The notes under the pieces are model-generated. The model was not told the DNA's origin and searched no databases. It saw only the letters and a program-made list of their open reading frames with translations. A DNA stretch of 64,000 bases, from positions 806,001 through 870,000 of the forward strand of contig NZ_CP042914.1 of NCBI RefSeq assembly GCF_008065135.1, read 5' to 3'. Shown piece after piece: positions 62,783 through 64,000 of this stretch. The translations under genes were made by a program, and so were the position numbers. The stretch comes from Roseimaritima ulvae. GTDB lineage: Bacteria > Planctomycetota > Planctomycetia > Pirellulales > Pirellulaceae. Every line of letters begins with the position of its first letter. Within the stretch, counting starts at the first letter, position 1.

Positions 62783-63637
62783 ATGAGCGAAGACCAGCAG
62801 CCCCTGCCGGACGACAGCCACCAAGATACGCCCGATCAGCCGGAGGGATTCGATCAGCCTGAGGAGTTCGATCAGCCTGAGGAGTTCGATCAGCCCGAGC
62901 AAGACGGGCCGTCCGAGCAGGACGAACAGGACGAACACTGGGAAGGGGTGTCGCTGGAGGAGCTGGGCGCCGCCTATGCGAAAGTGCTGGCCGATGCGGA
63001 AGGTGTGCCGCTAGATGAACCCGAGACTGGCCCGCCCGAAGAGACGCCGCCGGCTGAAGACGAGCAGCCGGAGCTGGAAGCCGAAGCCGATGGTCCGGTC
63101 ACGATCGAAGGCATCATCGAAGCGGCGTTGTTTGTCGGGCATCCCGAAAACCAGCGACTGACCGCCAAACAGATCGCCGGCATGATCCGCGATGTGTCAC
63201 CCAACGAGGTTGAAGAAACCGTCGCCGCTCTCAACGCCTCGTATGCCAAAGCCGGCCAGGCGATTCGCATCGTCCATGACAACGGCGGCTTGCAGATGGT
63301 GTTAGCGCCGGAGCTGGAGACGGTCCGCCGAGCCTTTTACGGAAAAGTCCGCGAGGCCCATCTGTCGCTTGGAGCCGTCGAAGTCTTGGCCCTGGTGGCC
63401 TATCAGCCAGGGATTTCCGCACAAAAGGTTCAAGATCAACGCGGCAAAGACAGCGGCCCGCTACTGAACCAGATGGTCCGCAGGCGATTGTTGCGGATGG
63501 AACGAGTCAAGCCGGAGGGGGGTGGTCGAGCCACCGCTACGTATTACCCCACCGAACGTTTTTTGCATCTGTTCCAATTAAGCAGTCTTGAGGACCTGCC
63601 CCATGTCGAAGAAGAAGGTACCGTCAATCAGCTGTGA
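62783..63637 (+). CDS. scpB: Segregation and condensation protein B
   Basis: 284 aa, longer than the usual about 200. Core ScpB starts at VTIEGIIEAALFVGHPEN (about residue 110), with winged-helix parts (LSLGAVEVLALVAYQPGISA, then GPLLNQMVRRRLLRME). The extra N-terminal 105 residues are acidic and repetitive (FDQPEE units). ScpB binds ScpA and SMC to form the condensin-like complex for chromosome segregation. ScpA and SMC are not in the window. Confidence 0.92.
   Translation: MSEDQQPLPDDSHQDTPDQPEGFDQPEEFDQPEEFDQPEQDGPSEQDEQDEHWEGVSLEELGAAYAKVLADAEGVPLDEPETGPPEETPPAEDEQPELEAEADGPVTIEGIIEAALFVGHPENQRLTAKQIAGMIRDVSPNEVEETVAALNASYAKAGQAIRIVHDNGGLQMVLAPELETVRRAFYGKVREAHLSLGAVEVLALVAYQPGISAQKVQDQRGKDSGPLLNQMVRRRLLRMERVKPEGGGRATATYYPTERFLHLFQLSSLEDLPHVEEEGTVNQL
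62831..62902 (+). repeat. Four 18-bp repeats encoding (F/P)DQPE(E/G/Q)
   Basis: Near-identical units of TTCGATCAGCCTGAGGAG lie in the acidic N-terminal extension of ScpB. Confidence 0.9.
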
Positions 63638-63639
63638 TG

Positions 63640-63667
63640 GTCGTCGTTCGCTCCGCGAACGCAACGC
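63640..63667. repeat. 28-bp hairpin repeat after the scpB stop codon
   Basis: An exact inverse of 57701-57728, 2 nt after the scpB stop. Palindromic arms CGTTCGC/GCGAACG. No T run follows directly, so simple Rho-independent termination is uncertain. Confidence 0.9.
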
Positions 63668-63799
63668 ATTTAACGCATTCAACGCCATAACGTCCCCCGC
63701 CCCTGGTATTAGGGCTCGGCGAATCGGTATTGCGCTAACACGCATTACAAACTAAGCTAATACTTTGTTGCCTACTTCTCTTTAACCCAGGCCCCATCG

Positions 63800-64000
63800 A
63801 TGCCCCTGCTGCCGTCAGAGCCGGACATGTTTCCGGAGGACTTGTTGGACACGGTTGCCGAAGACGCACCCTGGTGGGCGATTTACACTCGCTCACGTCA
63901 GGAAAAAGCTTTGATGCGGCAGCTGCAACAGGCGGGTATCCCTTTCTACGGGCCGGTGATCGAGCGCCGCTACCGTTCGCCCGCCGGGCGGGTGCGGACC
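63800..64000 (+). CDS. NusG/RfaH-like transcription antitermination protein, partial
   Basis: 67 codons visible; the gene runs past the right edge. ATG start at 63800. After an acidic N-terminus it shows the NGN-domain opening WWAIYTRSRQEKALMRQLQ followed by GIPFYGPVIERRYRSPAGR, as in NusG, RfaH and UpxY-type proteins. The divergent N-terminus and position favour a specialised factor for a polysaccharide operon that lies beyond the edge. The KOW domain is not visible. Confidence 0.8.
   Translation, partial: MPLLPSEPDMFPEDLLDTVAEDAPWWAIYTRSRQEKALMRQLQQAGIPFYGPVIERRYRSPAGRVRT

Noticed and set aside
1-64000. CRISPR array
   Set aside because: Repeats present are palindromic singles or coding tandem arrays; none has regular unique spacers and no cas gene is seen.

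Overview
The window is high-GC DNA with dense coding on both strands. It looks like a chromosome segment of a Planctomycetota bacterium, most likely Pirellulaceae-like. The support is the family content: PSCyt1/DUF1549/DUF1553 and DUF1501 genes in sets, a PVC-type heme-binding dehydrogenase-like protein, many sulfatases, FHA/kinase signalling genes and VWA proteins carrying the planctomycete SFLDVISC N-terminus. This is inference from families; no 16S gene is present.

Layout. (1) 1-10699, minus: a tight seven-gene operon encoding a kinase-GTPase fusion, a GAP1-like membrane protein, a zinc-ribbon double-FHA protein, an FHA-TM-trypsin protease, an Hsp70/actin-like protein with FHA, a MotA/TolQ/ExbB channel protein and a VWA protein cut by the left edge. 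It is transcribed away from two plus-strand genes (10925-12319) across a short region with a palindromic candidate promoter. This is the best candidate for an under-described system: phosphorylation read by FHA domains, coupled to a GTPase, an envelope protease and a stator-like channel. (2) 12374-25784, minus: a secreted coiled-coil protein, then a planctomycete cytochrome/catabolic operon (DUF1501, PPC-domain protein, DUF1549/DUF1553, PSCyt1-WD40, hydroxypyruvate-isomerase-like enzyme, heme-binding dehydrogenase-like protein) with a good sigma70-like promoter at 26002-26030. (3) 26342-34460: a Cys-rich CCEPAP protein, a coiled-coil protein, a GT4 glycosyltransferase, a large orphan membrane protein, an Lgt-like protein with a PDZ-like insertion, and tRNA-Cys. 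(4) 34715-39877, plus: DUF2760 and two atypical Hsp70 genes in one operon. (5) 40226-45358: polysaccharide export lipoprotein, small lipoprotein, WecA/MraY-like transferase and DUF374 acyltransferase. (6) 45491-57315, plus: SSS transporter, DapA-family aldolase, three sulfatases, DUF1549/DUF1553 and DUF1501, which resemble a module for sulfated sugars. (7) 57731-64000: GDP-mannose dehydratase, metallophosphoesterase, metK, rnc with an overlapping mini-ORF, an SDR, scpB, and the start of a NusG/RfaH-like gene.

The intergenic DNA is unusually rich in short palindromic repeats of several families. It also holds a MITE-like element family with 22-bp terminal inverted repeats: one complete copy and two truncated ones. 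One truncated copy abuts the wreck of a thioredoxin-like gene. Many starts here are GTG or TTG. All function calls come from reading motifs by eye; no database search was run.
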